Origin: CAIVAT01 sp037141055
GTDB taxonomy: Bacteria > Bacteroidota > Bacteroidia > Bacteroidales > FEN-979
Assembly: GCA_037141055.1 (NCBI GenBank)
Contig: JBAXDH010000005.1
Span: 1 to 64,000, forward strand
Reading direction: 5' to 3'
DNA: 64,000 nt
The translations under genes were made by a program, and so were the position numbers. Positions 34,690-43,544 of the stretch are shown piece by piece (the stretch's first letter is position 1; each line of letters opens with the position of its first letter). Below the pieces are notes generated by a model. It was not told the DNA's origin. It did no database searches and saw only the letters and a list, made by a program, of their open reading frames with translations.

Positions 34690-36096
34690 TTACTTTTTAA
34701 ACGATTGAATTATTTCAGCTATTCCGGCGTGGTTCGATGCTTCCGGGAATGTGGAAAACAGCCGGATATGTCCCTCCTGGTCCATGCTCATGGCTTTCAG
34801 AAGGGTTTCAGCAGCCTGCTGCGACTTTCCCATCATGAAAAGGTAGTACGACATCCCGAAATAAAAATCAGCGTGTGTTTCATGGTGGTGCAATCCTTCC
34901 TGGAGAACGGCATATCCCGTTTCAAAATCTTTCTGATCGGCATAAACAACTGAGAGATCGAGCCATATGTCCGTGTCTTCGGGGTCGAGTTCAATAACTT
35001 TTCTGTAGGAAATGATGCCTTCACTGATCTGCGCGAGTTTGATCTGGATGTCGCCGAGAATGAACCAGTATTCCGGAATGGAAGGGGTAAGTTTGATGGC
35101 TTTTAAAATGTAAGGCAATGCCGACTGAGGTTTGCCAAGTTCGTCATGGGAGATACCCAGTCCGAGCCAGGCGTCGGCAAACTCCGGGTCGAGCCCGATT
35201 GCTTTGTTGTAATACTCGATGGACGCATCGAACTTCCTGAGTTTCTCATAACATTCCGCTATGTAATAATAAGTTACGGGTTCGGGGTCCTCGTAAAAAA
35301 AAGTTTCAACATAGGTCTCGATCGCTTTATCGAATTTGCCAATGTTGGCATAACAGTTTGCCTTGTTGAAATAAGCGGATGAAAAAGTGTCGTCAATGGC
35401 CAGCACATAATCATAGGCGTCGATGGCCTTTTCATAAAGGTCGATGTTGCTGTATGCGATTCCGAGGTTAAACCAGGCAGCGACGGAATAAGGCTGCCGG
35501 TTGAGGAAATCATTGAGGAATTCGATGCTTCGGTCCGTTTGTTGCGAAACTTCGCAACAAAATGCAAATTCATACAGGGCCGCATCATTTTCCGGATTCA
35601 TTTCCAGGGCCTTCAGTAAATATTCGATGGCCTTGTCATATTTGCCCATGTTTTCGTATTCAAAGGCAATGCTTGAAAATATGTCGTCGAGATAATCGGC
35701 TCCGTCGATGGCCTTTTTATACTCTTCAATGGCTTTTTCGGGTTTTTCAAGCTGGCTGTAAAGGTTCCCTTTTGCAAGATGAAGGTCGCTGTCTGAAGAA
35801 TCGGCCTGCTCGATCTCTTTTAGGATCCGCAGGGCTTCATGATCTTTTTTTGCATTTACCTGGAATTGAGCCAGTTTAATCAAAATGGATAAAGAGCCCG
35901 GATGCTGTTCCAGCGCCTGGTTTATGGTCTGAAATGCCTTCCGCTGTTCGTTTTTGAAGAAATAATACTCAATGATCTCTTCAAATTCGTCAACATCGAA
36001 GAAAAAATGCTGCTCCTGCAGGATCATTTTCTCAAACCGTCCGACTAGCGACAGCGTTTCACCGTCAAAATATGAATCAAAAGGCTCTTCCATCAA
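34690..36096 (-). CDS. TPR-repeat protein
   Basis: The 468-residue product is built of about ten tetratricopeptide repeats, for example AIEYLLKALEMNPENDAALYE and AIDAYDYVLAIDDTFSSAYF, with no signal peptide. TPR domains bind other proteins. The N-terminus is acidic and starts MMEEPFDSYFDG; either methionine could be the start. It is upstream of the phosphosulfolactate synthase and aroE genes. The specific partner is unknown. Confidence 0.85.
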   Translation of the reverse strand: MMEEPFDSYFDGETLSLVGRFEKMILQEQHFFFDVDEFEEIIEYYFFKNEQRKAFQTINQALEQHPGSLSILIKLAQFQVNAKKDHEALRILKEIEQADSSDSDLHLAKGNLYSQLEKPEKAIEEYKKAIDGADYLDDIFSSIAFEYENMGKYDKAIEYLLKALEMNPENDAALYEFAFCCEVSQQTDRSIEFLNDFLNRQPYSVAAWFNLGIAYSNIDLYEKAIDAYDYVLAIDDTFSSAYFNKANCYANIGKFDKAIETYVETFFYEDPEPVTYYYIAECYEKLRKFDASIEYYNKAIGLDPEFADAWLGLGISHDELGKPQSALPYILKAIKLTPSIPEYWFILGDIQIKLAQISEGIISYRKVIELDPEDTDIWLDLSVVYADQKDFETGYAVLQEGLHHHETHADFYFGMSYYLFMMGKSQQAAETLLKAMSMDQEGHIRLFSTFPEASNHAGIAEIIQSFKK

Positions 36097-36136
36097 ACAA
36101 ATTAGATCATCGGGAAAGTGTACCCGGATGTTTCGG

Positions 36137-36144
36137 CAAAATTA
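36137..36144 (-). promoter_or_regulatory. Candidate -7 box for the TPR gene
   Basis: TAATTTTG on the minus strand would start transcription near 36131, 35 bases ahead of the TPR gene. No matching -33 TTG is seen. Confidence 0.4.
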
Positions 36145-36226
36145 CGAAAAAATCGGATGTCGGAAAACGGGTTGATGCCGGGATTTCTTTTTTTTAACAG
36201 ATACGGCAGATAAATTGGAAAACTTA

Positions 36227-36234
36227 TACATTTG
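36227..36234 (+). promoter_or_regulatory. Candidate -7 box for glmM
   Basis: TACATTTG fits TAnnTTTG and lies 14 bases before the ATG at 36249. The -33 partner is not clear. Confidence 0.45.
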
Positions 36235-36248
36235 CCTGAAAATAAAGT

Positions 36249-37643
36249 ATGGCACTTATCAAATCTATATCAGGCATAAGGGGAACCATTGGCGGAAAAC
36301 CCGGTTTGGGCCTTACCCCGGCCGATCTTGTCCGTTTCACGGCTGCCTATGCAACATTTTTAAGCGAATCGCATCCGGGCGAAAAATTATACGTTGTTGT
36401 AGGGCGCGATGCGCGGATTTCAGGTTCGATGGTGAACAATGTTGTTACCGGCACGCTGATGGGCATGGGGGTGAATGTCCTCGACATCGGCCTGACTACA
36501 ACACCAACAGCTGAGATTGCCGTTGTGGAAGAGCATGCACACGGAGGGATCATCCTTACAGCCAGCCACAATCCGAAACAATGGAATGCGTTGAAATTGC
36601 TGAATCACAAAGGCGAATTTCTCTCCGCTGCAGATGGTGAGCGGGTCCTGGCAATATCTGAACAGGCCGGTTTTGTTTTTGCCGAAGTCAATGACCTGGG
36701 GTATTATAAAACGGATGACTCCTATATTCAGAAACATATCGACAAAGTGCTTGCGCTTCCGCTGGTTGATGTCGCGGCAATCAAACAGGCACACCTCAGG
36801 GTCGTGATTGATGCGGTAAACAGTACGGGCGGCATTGCGATTCCTGCATTGCTGAAGGCTCTCCAGGTGAATACAGTCGACCAGTTATACTGCGATCCCA
36901 CCGGCCATTTCCCACACAACCCTGAACCGCTGCCCGAGCATCTGGGAGATATTTGCGATGCAGTGGTTAAAAATCACGCCGACCTTGGCTTTGTTGTCGA
37001 TCCGGATGTTGACCGGCTTGCCATCATCAACGAGATCGGGGAACCGTTTGGGGAAGAATACACACTTGTTGCAGTGGCAGATTACGTCCTGCAGCATGAG
37101 AAGGGCAACACGGTTTCGAATCTTTCGTCAACCCAGGCCCTGAAAATTGTAACTGAAAAAGCCGGCGGCGAATATTTTGCCTCTGCGGTTGGCGAGGTGA
37201 ACGTCGTGGAGATGATGAAGGAAAAAGGCGCCGTGATTGGCGGTGAGGGCAATGGAGGTGTGATTTACCCGGAACTGCACTATGGCCGTGATGCACTTGT
37301 CGGCATTGCCCTGTTTTTAACCTGCCTGGTGAAATCCGGGAAAAAGTGTTCAGCCCTGCGGGATCAGTATCCCGACTTTTACATCTCGAAAAATAAGATT
37401 GAGTTTTCCCCGGAGATGGATATTCAGAAGATACTGGGAGCGATTATCGAAAAGTATAAATCGCACCCGATTTCCACCATCGATGGCATCAAAATACATT
37501 TTGAAAATGAATGGGTGCACCTGCGCCGTTCGAATACGGAACCGATCGTCAGGATTTATGCTGAAAGCGACATGTTGATCAAGGCTGACAACCTTGCTAA
37601 AAAAATAATCAACGACTTTAAGGATATTTTAAAAGACCTTTGA
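36249..37643 (+). CDS. glmM: Phosphoglucosamine mutase
   Basis: This 464-residue enzyme of the alpha-D-phosphohexomutase family most likely turns glucosamine-6-phosphate into glucosamine-1-phosphate for peptidoglycan and lipopolysaccharide. It has the phosphoserine loop LTASHNPKQW near residue 103, the Mg-binding DPDVDRLA, the sugar loop GGEGNGGV and the phosphate-binding RRSNTEPIVRIY. A phosphomannomutase role cannot be excluded. It diverges from the TPR gene. Confidence 0.9.
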   Translation: MALIKSISGIRGTIGGKPGLGLTPADLVRFTAAYATFLSESHPGEKLYVVVGRDARISGSMVNNVVTGTLMGMGVNVLDIGLTTTPTAEIAVVEEHAHGGIILTASHNPKQWNALKLLNHKGEFLSAADGERVLAISEQAGFVFAEVNDLGYYKTDDSYIQKHIDKVLALPLVDVAAIKQAHLRVVIDAVNSTGGIAIPALLKALQVNTVDQLYCDPTGHFPHNPEPLPEHLGDICDAVVKNHADLGFVVDPDVDRLAIINEIGEPFGEEYTLVAVADYVLQHEKGNTVSNLSSTQALKIVTEKAGGEYFASAVGEVNVVEMMKEKGAVIGGEGNGGVIYPELHYGRDALVGIALFLTCLVKSGKKCSALRDQYPDFYISKNKIEFSPEMDIQKILGAIIEKYKSHPISTIDGIKIHFENEWVHLRRSNTEPIVRIYAESDMLIKADNLAKKIINDFKDILKDL

Positions 37644-37647
37644 TCTT

Positions 37648-37875
37648 ATGCCCGGGAAAAAAGCAAAAAAAACGCGGAAGAAGCTTAAATATAAAGTCAT
37701 CACCATAAAAGTGACGGCCCGCCAGAAGAAATCACTGATGAACTTCAGCAAATCCCGCCGGACTACGCCGAACAAACTGATTAAAAAGGCGATCCGCCCG
37801 TTGCTGGAAAATTATGCGGGGCTGGAACCTGGAACTCAAACAGCAGCAAAGGCAAAACAGCTGGAACTTTTCTGA
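37648..37875 (+). CDS. Small basic protein, function unknown
   Basis: This 75-residue protein starts four bases after glmM. Its first 20 residues are almost all lysine, arginine and small residues (PGKKAKKTRKKLKYK), followed by VITIKVTARQKKSLMNFSKS and an alanine-rich acidic tail ending KAKQLELF. The middle has the length and pattern of a ribbon-helix-helix DNA-binding motif. The basic N-terminus suggests nucleic-acid binding. The gene looks real from its position and codon use, but I do not recognise it. Confidence 0.55.
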   Translation: MPGKKAKKTRKKLKYKVITIKVTARQKKSLMNFSKSRRTTPNKLIKKAIRPLLENYAGLEPGTQTAAKAKQLELF

Positions 37876-37884
37876 CGGCAGCGG

Positions 37885-38508
37885 TTATTTGCGTGACAAT
37901 CCCGATTCGTAGGGAGTCCGGTTGATGATTGACCGCCCGAGGGTCACCTCATCAGTGTGTTCAAGTTCATCGCCGATAGAAACGCCCCGGGCGATTGTTG
38001 TCAGTTTCAGCGGATATAGTGAAAGCTTTCTGAATAAATAAAAATTTGTCGTATCCCCTTCGATGGTGGTTGGCAACGCCATGATTATTTCCCCTACGCC
38101 GCCGGCTGCAACCCGGGTGAGCAGTGAGTCGATGTGAAGATCGTGCGGGCCGATTCCATCCATGGGGGAGATGATGCCTCCCAAAACGTGATAAACGCCC
38201 GCAAACTGACCGGTGTTTTCAATGGCCATCACGTCGCGGATGTCCTCCACTACGCAAATGATCGCATGGTCGCGTTTGGGATTCGCACAGATGGCGCAAA
38301 TTGCCTGGTCCGATATATTCCTGCATTCTGTGCAATAAATAATTTCATTGCGCATTTTAATGACGGCCGATCCAAGCGACTCGACTTCCTGGACGTTGCG
38401 TTTCAACAGGTGCAGCGCCATGCGCAGGGCTGTTTTACGGCCAATGCCTGGCAGTTTTGCAAGTTCGTTGACCGCTTGCTCCAGAAGTTTTGACGGATAG
38501 GTTTGCAA
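37885..38508 (-). CDS. recR: Recombination protein RecR
   Basis: This 207-residue protein works with RecF and RecO to load RecA at gaps in DNA. It has the helix-hairpin-helix LAKLPGIGRKTALRMALHLL, a four-cysteine zinc finger (CTECRNIS ... CAIC) and a Toprim domain (VVEDIRDVMAIEN, YHVLGG). Complete. It converges on the small basic protein gene with a nine-base gap, and its start codon lies near the -33 region of the divergent promoter at 38502-38530. Confidence 0.96.
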   Translation of the reverse strand: MQTYPSKLLEQAVNELAKLPGIGRKTALRMALHLLKRNVQEVESLGSAVIKMRNEIIYCTECRNISDQAICAICANPKRDHAIICVVEDIRDVMAIENTGQFAGVYHVLGGIISPMDGIGPHDLHIDSLLTRVAAGGVGEIIMALPTTIEGDTTNFYLFRKLSLYPLKLTTIARGVSIGDELEHTDEVTLGRSIINRTPYESGLSRK

Positions 38509-38530
38509 GTGAAATAATGATTTACTTTTG
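38502..38530 (+). promoter_or_regulatory. Promoter of the MORN-repeat gene
   Basis: TTTG (38502-38505) is followed after 17 bases by TACTTTTG (38523-38530). The ATG at 38556 follows 25 bases later with AAGGA ahead of it. The -33 half lies in the recR coding sequence. Confidence 0.5.
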
Positions 38531-38538
38531 CAAAAGTA
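38531..38538 (-). promoter_or_regulatory. Candidate -7 box for recR, mirror of the neighbouring one
   Basis: TACTTTTG on the minus strand sits directly against the plus-strand TACTTTTG, so 38523-38538 is the 16-base perfect palindrome TACTTTTGCAAAAGTA. Each half can serve as a -7 box for one of the two diverging genes. Confidence 0.4.
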
Positions 38539-38555
38539 ATTTATTAAGGATTATA

Positions 38556-39284
38556 ATGCGAATCTCATTCTTCTTCCTTTTATTAGCTTTTACTGTTTCA
38601 GGGTTCGGACAGGATACGGTGAATATCACAGACAGCCGGGGCCACAGGCAGGGGTTCTGGCGTAAAAATGATTCATCCGGACATGTAATTTACGAAGGAC
38701 ATTTCAGGGACGGCGTGCCTTCGGGAGTTTTCCGGTACTTCTACCCGGACGGCAAGCTGAAAACCCTTTCAACGCTGTCGAACCAGGGAAAGCGTGCCGT
38801 CACGGTTTCATACTTTCCCAACGGCACGAAAATGGCGGAAGGCAATTATCTGGATGAAAAAAAAGACAGTACCTGGCAATTTTTCAGCGAATACTCGGGC
38901 GCGCTTGTGTCCAGGGAAACTTATCTTTCCGGGCAGATCCACGGCTTTTCCAAAGTGTTTTACGAGGAAGGCGGATTGTCTGAACAACAGGAATATAAGA
39001 ATGGTGCAAAGGATGGCCCCTGGGAACAGCATTATCCCGACGGCAAGCCGAAATTGCTGGGCACCTATAAAGACGGTAAACTGAACGGCCTGCTTAAAAC
39101 TTTGTACAAATCCGGGCAGATAATGTATACCGGCATCTATGTTGACGGATACAAGGATAAAACCTGGCTCTATTACAATGAAAAAGGAGCCGTTACGAAA
39201 AAAGAGATATACAGGGGCGGGAAACTAATAAAGGTCGACCCTGAGGTTAAAGAGCCGTTACCTGTCGTTCCCGAAGGTCAGTAG
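38556..39284 (+). CDS. Exported MORN-repeat (YwqK-like) protein
   Basis: This 242-residue protein has a signal peptide ending FGQ and then repeats of the form G.....YPDGKLK, YFPNGTKMAEGNY, YPDGKPKLLGTYKDGKLNG and YKSGQIMYTGIY. These are MORN-type or YwqK-like repeats, which form a flat beta sheet and are common in Bacteroidota envelope proteins. I chose ATG 38556, which has AAGGA at a proper distance and gives a clean signal peptide; the in-frame start at 38490 would overlap recR. Its role is unknown. Confidence 0.8.
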   Translation: MRISFFFLLLAFTVSGFGQDTVNITDSRGHRQGFWRKNDSSGHVIYEGHFRDGVPSGVFRYFYPDGKLKTLSTLSNQGKRAVTVSYFPNGTKMAEGNYLDEKKDSTWQFFSEYSGALVSRETYLSGQIHGFSKVFYEEGGLSEQQEYKNGAKDGPWEQHYPDGKPKLLGTYKDGKLNGLLKTLYKSGQIMYTGIYVDGYKDKTWLYYNEKGAVTKKEIYRGGKLIKVDPEVKEPLPVVPEGQ

Positions 39285-39351
39285 GCCTCCCTTCTCATAT
39301 GTTTTATTTCCCATCGCTAACCTGATTTTTACCTGTTTGCCGGTTTTTTAT

Positions 39352-39359
39352 TACATTTG
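39352..39359 (+). promoter_or_regulatory. Candidate -7 box for the CoA-binding protein gene
   Basis: TACATTTG fits TAnnTTTG, 25 bases before the GTG start at 39385. The only TTTG upstream is at 39336-39339, closer than usual. Confidence 0.4.
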
Positions 39360-39384
39360 TGTTTTATTGTGAATTTGTTAACAC

Positions 39385-39747
39385 GTGAAGAAAAAGACCC
39401 TGGTCCTTGGTGCAAGTACAAATCCTGAGCGATTCTCATACATGGCAGTGAGAAAGCTCAAATACGGCAACATCCCTGTGGTGGCCGTCGGCCTGAGGGA
39501 AGGAGAGATCAGCGGCGTAAGGATTGAAAAACCATTTCCGAAATTTGAGAATATTCATACGGTTACGGTTTATATAGGTCCGAAAAACCTGGTCGCCTAT
39601 TACGATTATATCCTGGGGCTTCATCCCAAACGGGTGATTTTTAACCCTGGAACAGAAAATATGAATTTTGCAGCATCCCTCCAATCTGCGGGCATTGAGG
39701 TGGTTAATGCCTGTACGCTGATCATGGTTTCCAATCACCAGTACTGA
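39385..39747 (+). CDS. CoA-binding domain protein
   Basis: This 120-residue single-domain protein has the Rossmann-like CoA_binding fold seen in succinyl-CoA synthetase: TLVLGASTNPERFSY at the N-terminus, then TVTVYIGPKNLVAYYDYIL and HPKRVIFNPGTENMNF. Small stand-alone members are widespread and their function is not well known. The start is GTG at 39385, giving MKKKTLVLG with the loop at the usual place. Confidence 0.85.
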   Translation: MKKKTLVLGASTNPERFSYMAVRKLKYGNIPVVAVGLREGEISGVRIEKPFPKFENIHTVTVYIGPKNLVAYYDYILGLHPKRVIFNPGTENMNFAASLQSAGIEVVNACTLIMVSNHQY

Positions 39748-39841
39748 CCCCGGAGCAGGTTTGTGGACTGAATACTAAGTCGGGCGCCGCAGCGTTATCT
39801 CAAGTAGTCGAAGTATACGTTCCCCGAATCAAAGAAATTCT

Positions 39842-39849
39842 TATTTTTG
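39842..39849 (+). promoter_or_regulatory. Candidate -7 box for the gliding-type surface protein gene
   Basis: TATTTTTG lies 20 bases before the chosen ATG at 39870. It also supports ATG 39870 over the TTG at 39858, since that TTG would sit only eight bases after the box. Confidence 0.4.
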
Positions 39850-39869
39850 CGGCAGCATTGAACTCCCAG

Positions 39870-40991
39870 ATGAAACACCTCCTTTTTCTCATATTTCTTT
39901 TCTGCGGTATGGTTGCGATCGGCCAGACTGTTGTGGTGAAACCAGCTGATACCATCGTTTGTTTTCGCGACAGCGTTGCTTTTACAACCGTTGTTACCGG
40001 TGCCGGTACAGCGAAAATCATCTACCGCTGGCAGAAAGGTGCTGTTGATCTTACGGGTCCCGGTGCGACCGATTCCATTTATGCGATCGTTCATGTAAAA
40101 GGCAGTGACACCGGGCTGTACCGGTGCATCATCTCTGTGCAGGGCATGGGGTCAGATACAAGCAATGAGGTCACTCTGAGGATGCACCCCCGAATGTACA
40201 TCGATACATTGTACCGGTACAACCAGCTGGGGTGTGCAGGTGAATGCAAAGGTCAGTTCAAAACGCTCGTGTCAGGCGGAACAAAGTTTAAAGGTGAATC
40301 TCCGTACATTTACGAATGGGGAGGAGGTCATTCGCAGGATACAATCGTGTTCGGCCTTTGTCCCGGGCGCTACAGGATCAAAGTGACCGATTCAATTGGT
40401 TGCCCGATCGACAGCGCCTATTTCGTAGACGTTTTAAAATCTCCCAAGGTTACTTTTGAAATCCTGCCCGACTCGGTGGTTTATCTTACCAATCCGAACA
40501 TCCAGGTAGTCTTCCCCGATTCAATGACCAAATACATTTCGAACTGGACCTGGGATTTCGGCGATTCTGTCAGGATACCGAACCTGAACCCGGCGACACA
40601 CACGTATCAGCGAACAGGAAGGTTTACCGTGAATCTCGGTTTTACAGATTTAAACGGTTGCGACACGGTTATTTCCAATTTAGTGACTGTTAAAATCGCC
40701 AAGCTTAAAATTCCCAATGTTTTTACGCCGAACGGTGATTTGGTCAACGACAAATTTGAAATCCAGATAGAGGGCGAGCCAAAGAGAGATTTTCGCGAGG
40801 CATATCTTGGCAACGAATTACTGGTCTATGACAGGTGGGGCCGGAAAATGTTTGGTAAAACAGACTATAAAAGCGAGGACTGGGACGGCGAGAGACTTTC
40901 TGACGGCACCTATTTTTACATCCTTAAATTAATTGGACAATTCGGGGATGAAGTGAACAAAGGTTCCGTGACCATCCTTCGCGGGAATTAA
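39870..40991 (+). CDS. PKD-domain protein with type B T9SS sorting domain
   Basis: This 373-residue protein is secreted: signal peptide MKHLLFLIFLFCGMVAIGQ, an Ig-like region (residues 20-110), a short SprB-like segment (GCAGECKGQF), a PKD domain (WTWDFGDS ... TGRFTVNLGFTDLNGC) and a C-terminal gliding-motility-type domain (IPNVFTPNGDLVNDKFEI, YDRWGRKMF, SDGTYFYIL). The last domain directs export by the type IX system and attachment at the surface. The ATG at 39870 fits better than the upstream TTG. No partner gene adjoins it. Confidence 0.88.
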   Translation: MKHLLFLIFLFCGMVAIGQTVVVKPADTIVCFRDSVAFTTVVTGAGTAKIIYRWQKGAVDLTGPGATDSIYAIVHVKGSDTGLYRCIISVQGMGSDTSNEVTLRMHPRMYIDTLYRYNQLGCAGECKGQFKTLVSGGTKFKGESPYIYEWGGGHSQDTIVFGLCPGRYRIKVTDSIGCPIDSAYFVDVLKSPKVTFEILPDSVVYLTNPNIQVVFPDSMTKYISNWTWDFGDSVRIPNLNPATHTYQRTGRFTVNLGFTDLNGCDTVISNLVTVKIAKLKIPNVFTPNGDLVNDKFEIQIEGEPKRDFREAYLGNELLVYDRWGRKMFGKTDYKSEDWDGERLSDGTYFYILKLIGQFGDEVNKGSVTILRGN

Positions 40992-41006
40992 TTTCAACAG
41001 GTCGGA

Positions 41007-42239
41007 TTACTTGAACAGCAATCCCATATAAAAGCCGGGCCGTGTAAGTTTTTTCCGGATGTCTTCATTCGTAAACATCGCCGACAGCAGTTCACCGAGT
41101 TCCTTATTTTTCCGGGCTTTATCCACAACCAGGTTAAACAGTTTTGAAGAACCCGCCAGGTATTGCATAACAGCCATGGTTCTGAATTCCTGTGAAAACC
41201 GCCGGTCGATCCGTGCATCATAGGTTTTCAGGGCATCGGCTGAAAAATCATCATCGTTGAAATTTTTCTCCAGGATGCCAGCTGCAATTTCTCCGCTTGC
41301 CATGGCGTTACCAATCCCTTCCCCGCTGAACGGGTCGACGAGGAAAGCGGCATCACCGAGCAGGAGATACCTGTTGCCGGACCGGTTTAAATGATAGGTG
41401 CCGAGGGGCAGGGTATGCGCTTCCGCCTTTCCCATGAGCCGTGCATTGCGAAACCGGGGTGCAATCAACGGGTCGTTCGCGATGATATCATCCAGAACAT
41501 GCGTCAGGTTTATGCGTTTCCTGCTGATTTGTTTTTGCATCATGCCGAACCCGGCATTGACCAGTCCGCCCGTGGACGGGAATATCCAGAAATAGCCAGG
41601 CAACAGTCTTTTCAGGAAAATAAGTTCGATGAAGTTCCCGGGATGAAGGCCTGAAACGTTTTCGAAGTAGCCCCTGATGCCTACACAAAAATGTTTTTTA
41701 TCAATCGTTTCCTGCTGAAGAGATTTCCTGACGGCAGAGTGTATTCCGTCGGCACCTGCAATTACCTTCCCGCTGAATTCATTTTCCGCCGTTTTTGCAG
41801 AGATGCAGTCGGGGCGGGTCGTAATTTCTTCGATCCGTTCTCCCTGGAATATTGAAATGTTGGGATAGTCGTGCAGCCGGTCGAAAAGGAAAAGATCGAA
41901 GTCATTCCGGTTGCATACAAATCCCGGAGCCGGCTGATCAGATGCTATGTCCGACAAAAAAGGGATGTCGACCGCATGGTGGTTCGGGGCAATAAAACGG
42001 ATGCCATATGATGGGATTTTACTGACATTCTGGAGGAAATCCTCATAAACACCGCCCGGTATCCGTTTCATGACATTCAGCACTTTTCCGCTCAACGCAT
42101 CGCCGCAGATCTTATGCCTGGGAAACACATCTTTTTCGATAATACCGATCCGGTGCCCTTTTGGGGCAAGGTTGAGCGCCATTGTGCAGCCGGCCGGTCC
42201 TGCACCAGCTATGAGGATGTCAAATTCATATTCCGCCAT
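41007..42239 (-). CDS. Geranylgeranyl reductase-family flavoprotein
   Basis: This 410-residue FAD enzyme has the N-terminal dinucleotide site ILIAGAGPAGCTMALNL, the loop PRHKICGDALSG and the second FAD motif GDAAFLVDPFSGEGIGNAM. The family reduces isoprenoid chains, for example of menaquinone or polyprenyl lipids, or oxidises other substrates; the exact substrate is unknown here. It faces the surface protein gene across a 15-base gap and diverges from nth. Confidence 0.85.
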   Translation of the reverse strand: MAEYEFDILIAGAGPAGCTMALNLAPKGHRIGIIEKDVFPRHKICGDALSGKVLNVMKRIPGGVYEDFLQNVSKIPSYGIRFIAPNHHAVDIPFLSDIASDQPAPGFVCNRNDFDLFLFDRLHDYPNISIFQGERIEEITTRPDCISAKTAENEFSGKVIAGADGIHSAVRKSLQQETIDKKHFCVGIRGYFENVSGLHPGNFIELIFLKRLLPGYFWIFPSTGGLVNAGFGMMQKQISRKRINLTHVLDDIIANDPLIAPRFRNARLMGKAEAHTLPLGTYHLNRSGNRYLLLGDAAFLVDPFSGEGIGNAMASGEIAAGILEKNFNDDDFSADALKTYDARIDRRFSQEFRTMAVMQYLAGSSKLFNLVVDKARKNKELGELLSAMFTNEDIRKKLTRPGFYMGLLFK

Positions 42240-42275
42240 AAATATTCCGGTTGCGATTCTTTACAACAATTGCTG

Positions 42276-42283
42276 CAAACTTA
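42276..42283 (-). promoter_or_regulatory. Candidate -7 box for the flavoprotein gene
   Basis: TAAGTTTG on the minus strand lies 36 bases before the start at 42239. No -33 TTG is obvious. Confidence 0.4.
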
Positions 42284-42329
42284 GCAGAATAATCCCGGAT
42301 TTTATGCAATTTTGCTTAAACACTTTTTT

Positions 42330-42974
42330 ATGAGGAAGGAAGAACGTTTCAGGCTGGTGCTGGACTATTTTCTCCGGAATGTTCCGGTTGCCGAAACAGA
42401 ACTGGCTTATACCGACCCGTATGAGTTGACGGTCGCGGTCATCCTGTCTGCGCAATGCACAGATAAACGGGTGAACATGATCACCCCTCCCTTTTTCAGG
42501 ATGTTTCCCGATGTCAGGGCACTGGCTGCGGCTGATCCCGCTTCCGTATTTGAACTGATACGAAGCTGCTCCTATCCGAACAACAAGACAAAGAACCTGG
42601 TTGCCATGGCCAATGTACTGGTGGATAAATATGAAGGAACACTGCCACCGGATGTCGAAGAAATGCAAAAAATACCGGGGATTGGCCGAAAAACTGCGAA
42701 TGTGCTTGCTTCGGTTATTTTCAACAAACCGGCTCTTGCTGTTGATACGCATGTTTTCCGGGTCTCTGCAAGGATCGGTCTGACTACCGATGCAAAAAAT
42801 CCATTGCAGGCGGAGCGGCAACTTGTCAGGTATATCCCTGAAAACCTGAGAGCGATCGCCCACCACTGGCTGATCCTCCATGGACGTTACGTTTGTACGG
42901 CACGCAAACCTTTGTGCGAAACCTGTGGGCTGCACGATTACTGCAAGTTTTTCCTGACGAAAAAGGCAACATGA
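42330..42974 (+). CDS. nth: Endonuclease III
   Basis: This 214-residue DNA glycosylase/AP lyase removes oxidised pyrimidines. The helix-hairpin-helix IPGIGRKTANVLAS, the catalytic aspartate in AVDTHVFRVS and the C-terminal [4Fe-4S] motif C-x6-C-x2-C-x5-C (CTARKPLCETCGLHDYC) are complete. The catalytic lysine region is in ILSAQCTDKRVN. I chose ATG 42330; the TTG 18 bases upstream would give a less usual N-terminus. Confidence 0.95.
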   Translation: MRKEERFRLVLDYFLRNVPVAETELAYTDPYELTVAVILSAQCTDKRVNMITPPFFRMFPDVRALAAADPASVFELIRSCSYPNNKTKNLVAMANVLVDKYEGTLPPDVEEMQKIPGIGRKTANVLASVIFNKPALAVDTHVFRVSARIGLTTDAKNPLQAERQLVRYIPENLRAIAHHWLILHGRYVCTARKPLCETCGLHDYCKFFLTKKAT

Positions 42975-43025
42975 TGTTGTTGATAACTCGGGAATTGTTC
43001 CTGGTGCAATTGTGTGCATAATTTC

Positions 43026-43033
43026 TAATTTTG
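43026..43033 (+). promoter_or_regulatory. Candidate -7 box for bcp
   Basis: TAATTTTG lies 43 bases before the ATG at 43077, in the 102-base gap after nth. The -33 element is unclear. Confidence 0.4.
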
Positions 43034-43076
43034 GGGTTGAATAATCAACCAATCATCGAATTTTAACTACCTGATT

Positions 43077-43541
43077 ATGGCACAATTATCCGTTGGTGAT
43101 ATTGCCCCTGACATTCAGTCTGCGGATCAGAACGGCAATGAAATTTCATTGCAGGCATACAGGGGTAGTAAAGTGATTGTCTATTTCTATCCGAAAGACA
43201 ACACACCCGGGTGTACGGCCGAAGCATGCAATTTGAGGGATAACTATCAGGTTCTCATGGGAAAAGGCTTTAAAATTATTGGTGTAAGTGCCGATGACGA
43301 GAAGTCGCATAAAAATTTTTCTGAAAAATATGTATTACCTTTTGCCCTTATTCCCGATAAAGCAAAAAAAATCATCATGGATTATGGTGTGTGGGGCATG
43401 AAAAAACTTTACGGGAAGGAATATGAAGGGATCAACCGAATGACTTTCATCATCGATGAAAGCGGGGTGATCTCCCATATCTTCACAAAAGTGGACACCA
43501 AGAACCACACAGATCAGATCCTGAAAGCAACTAATCAGTAG
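43077..43541 (+). CDS. bcp: Thioredoxin-dependent thiol peroxidase (Bcp/PrxQ)
   Basis: This 154-residue peroxiredoxin reduces hydroperoxides. The peroxidatic and resolving cysteines are in DNTPGCTAEACNLRD, five positions apart, as in the PrxQ subgroup. The N-terminal VGDIAPDIQSADQNGNEI and the RMTFIIDESG segment are typical. Electrons come from thioredoxin. It is followed by a hairpin repeat and then recA. Confidence 0.95.
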   Translation: MAQLSVGDIAPDIQSADQNGNEISLQAYRGSKVIVYFYPKDNTPGCTAEACNLRDNYQVLMGKGFKIIGVSADDEKSHKNFSEKYVLPFALIPDKAKKIIMDYGVWGMKKLYGKEYEGINRMTFIIDESGVISHIFTKVDTKNHTDQILKATNQ

Positions 43542-43544
43542 TAA

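Noticed and set aside
42261..43052. Open frame of 263 codons on the minus strand across nth
   Set aside because: It lies opposite a clear endonuclease III gene, has no recognisable domain and has a composition typical of a shadow frame.
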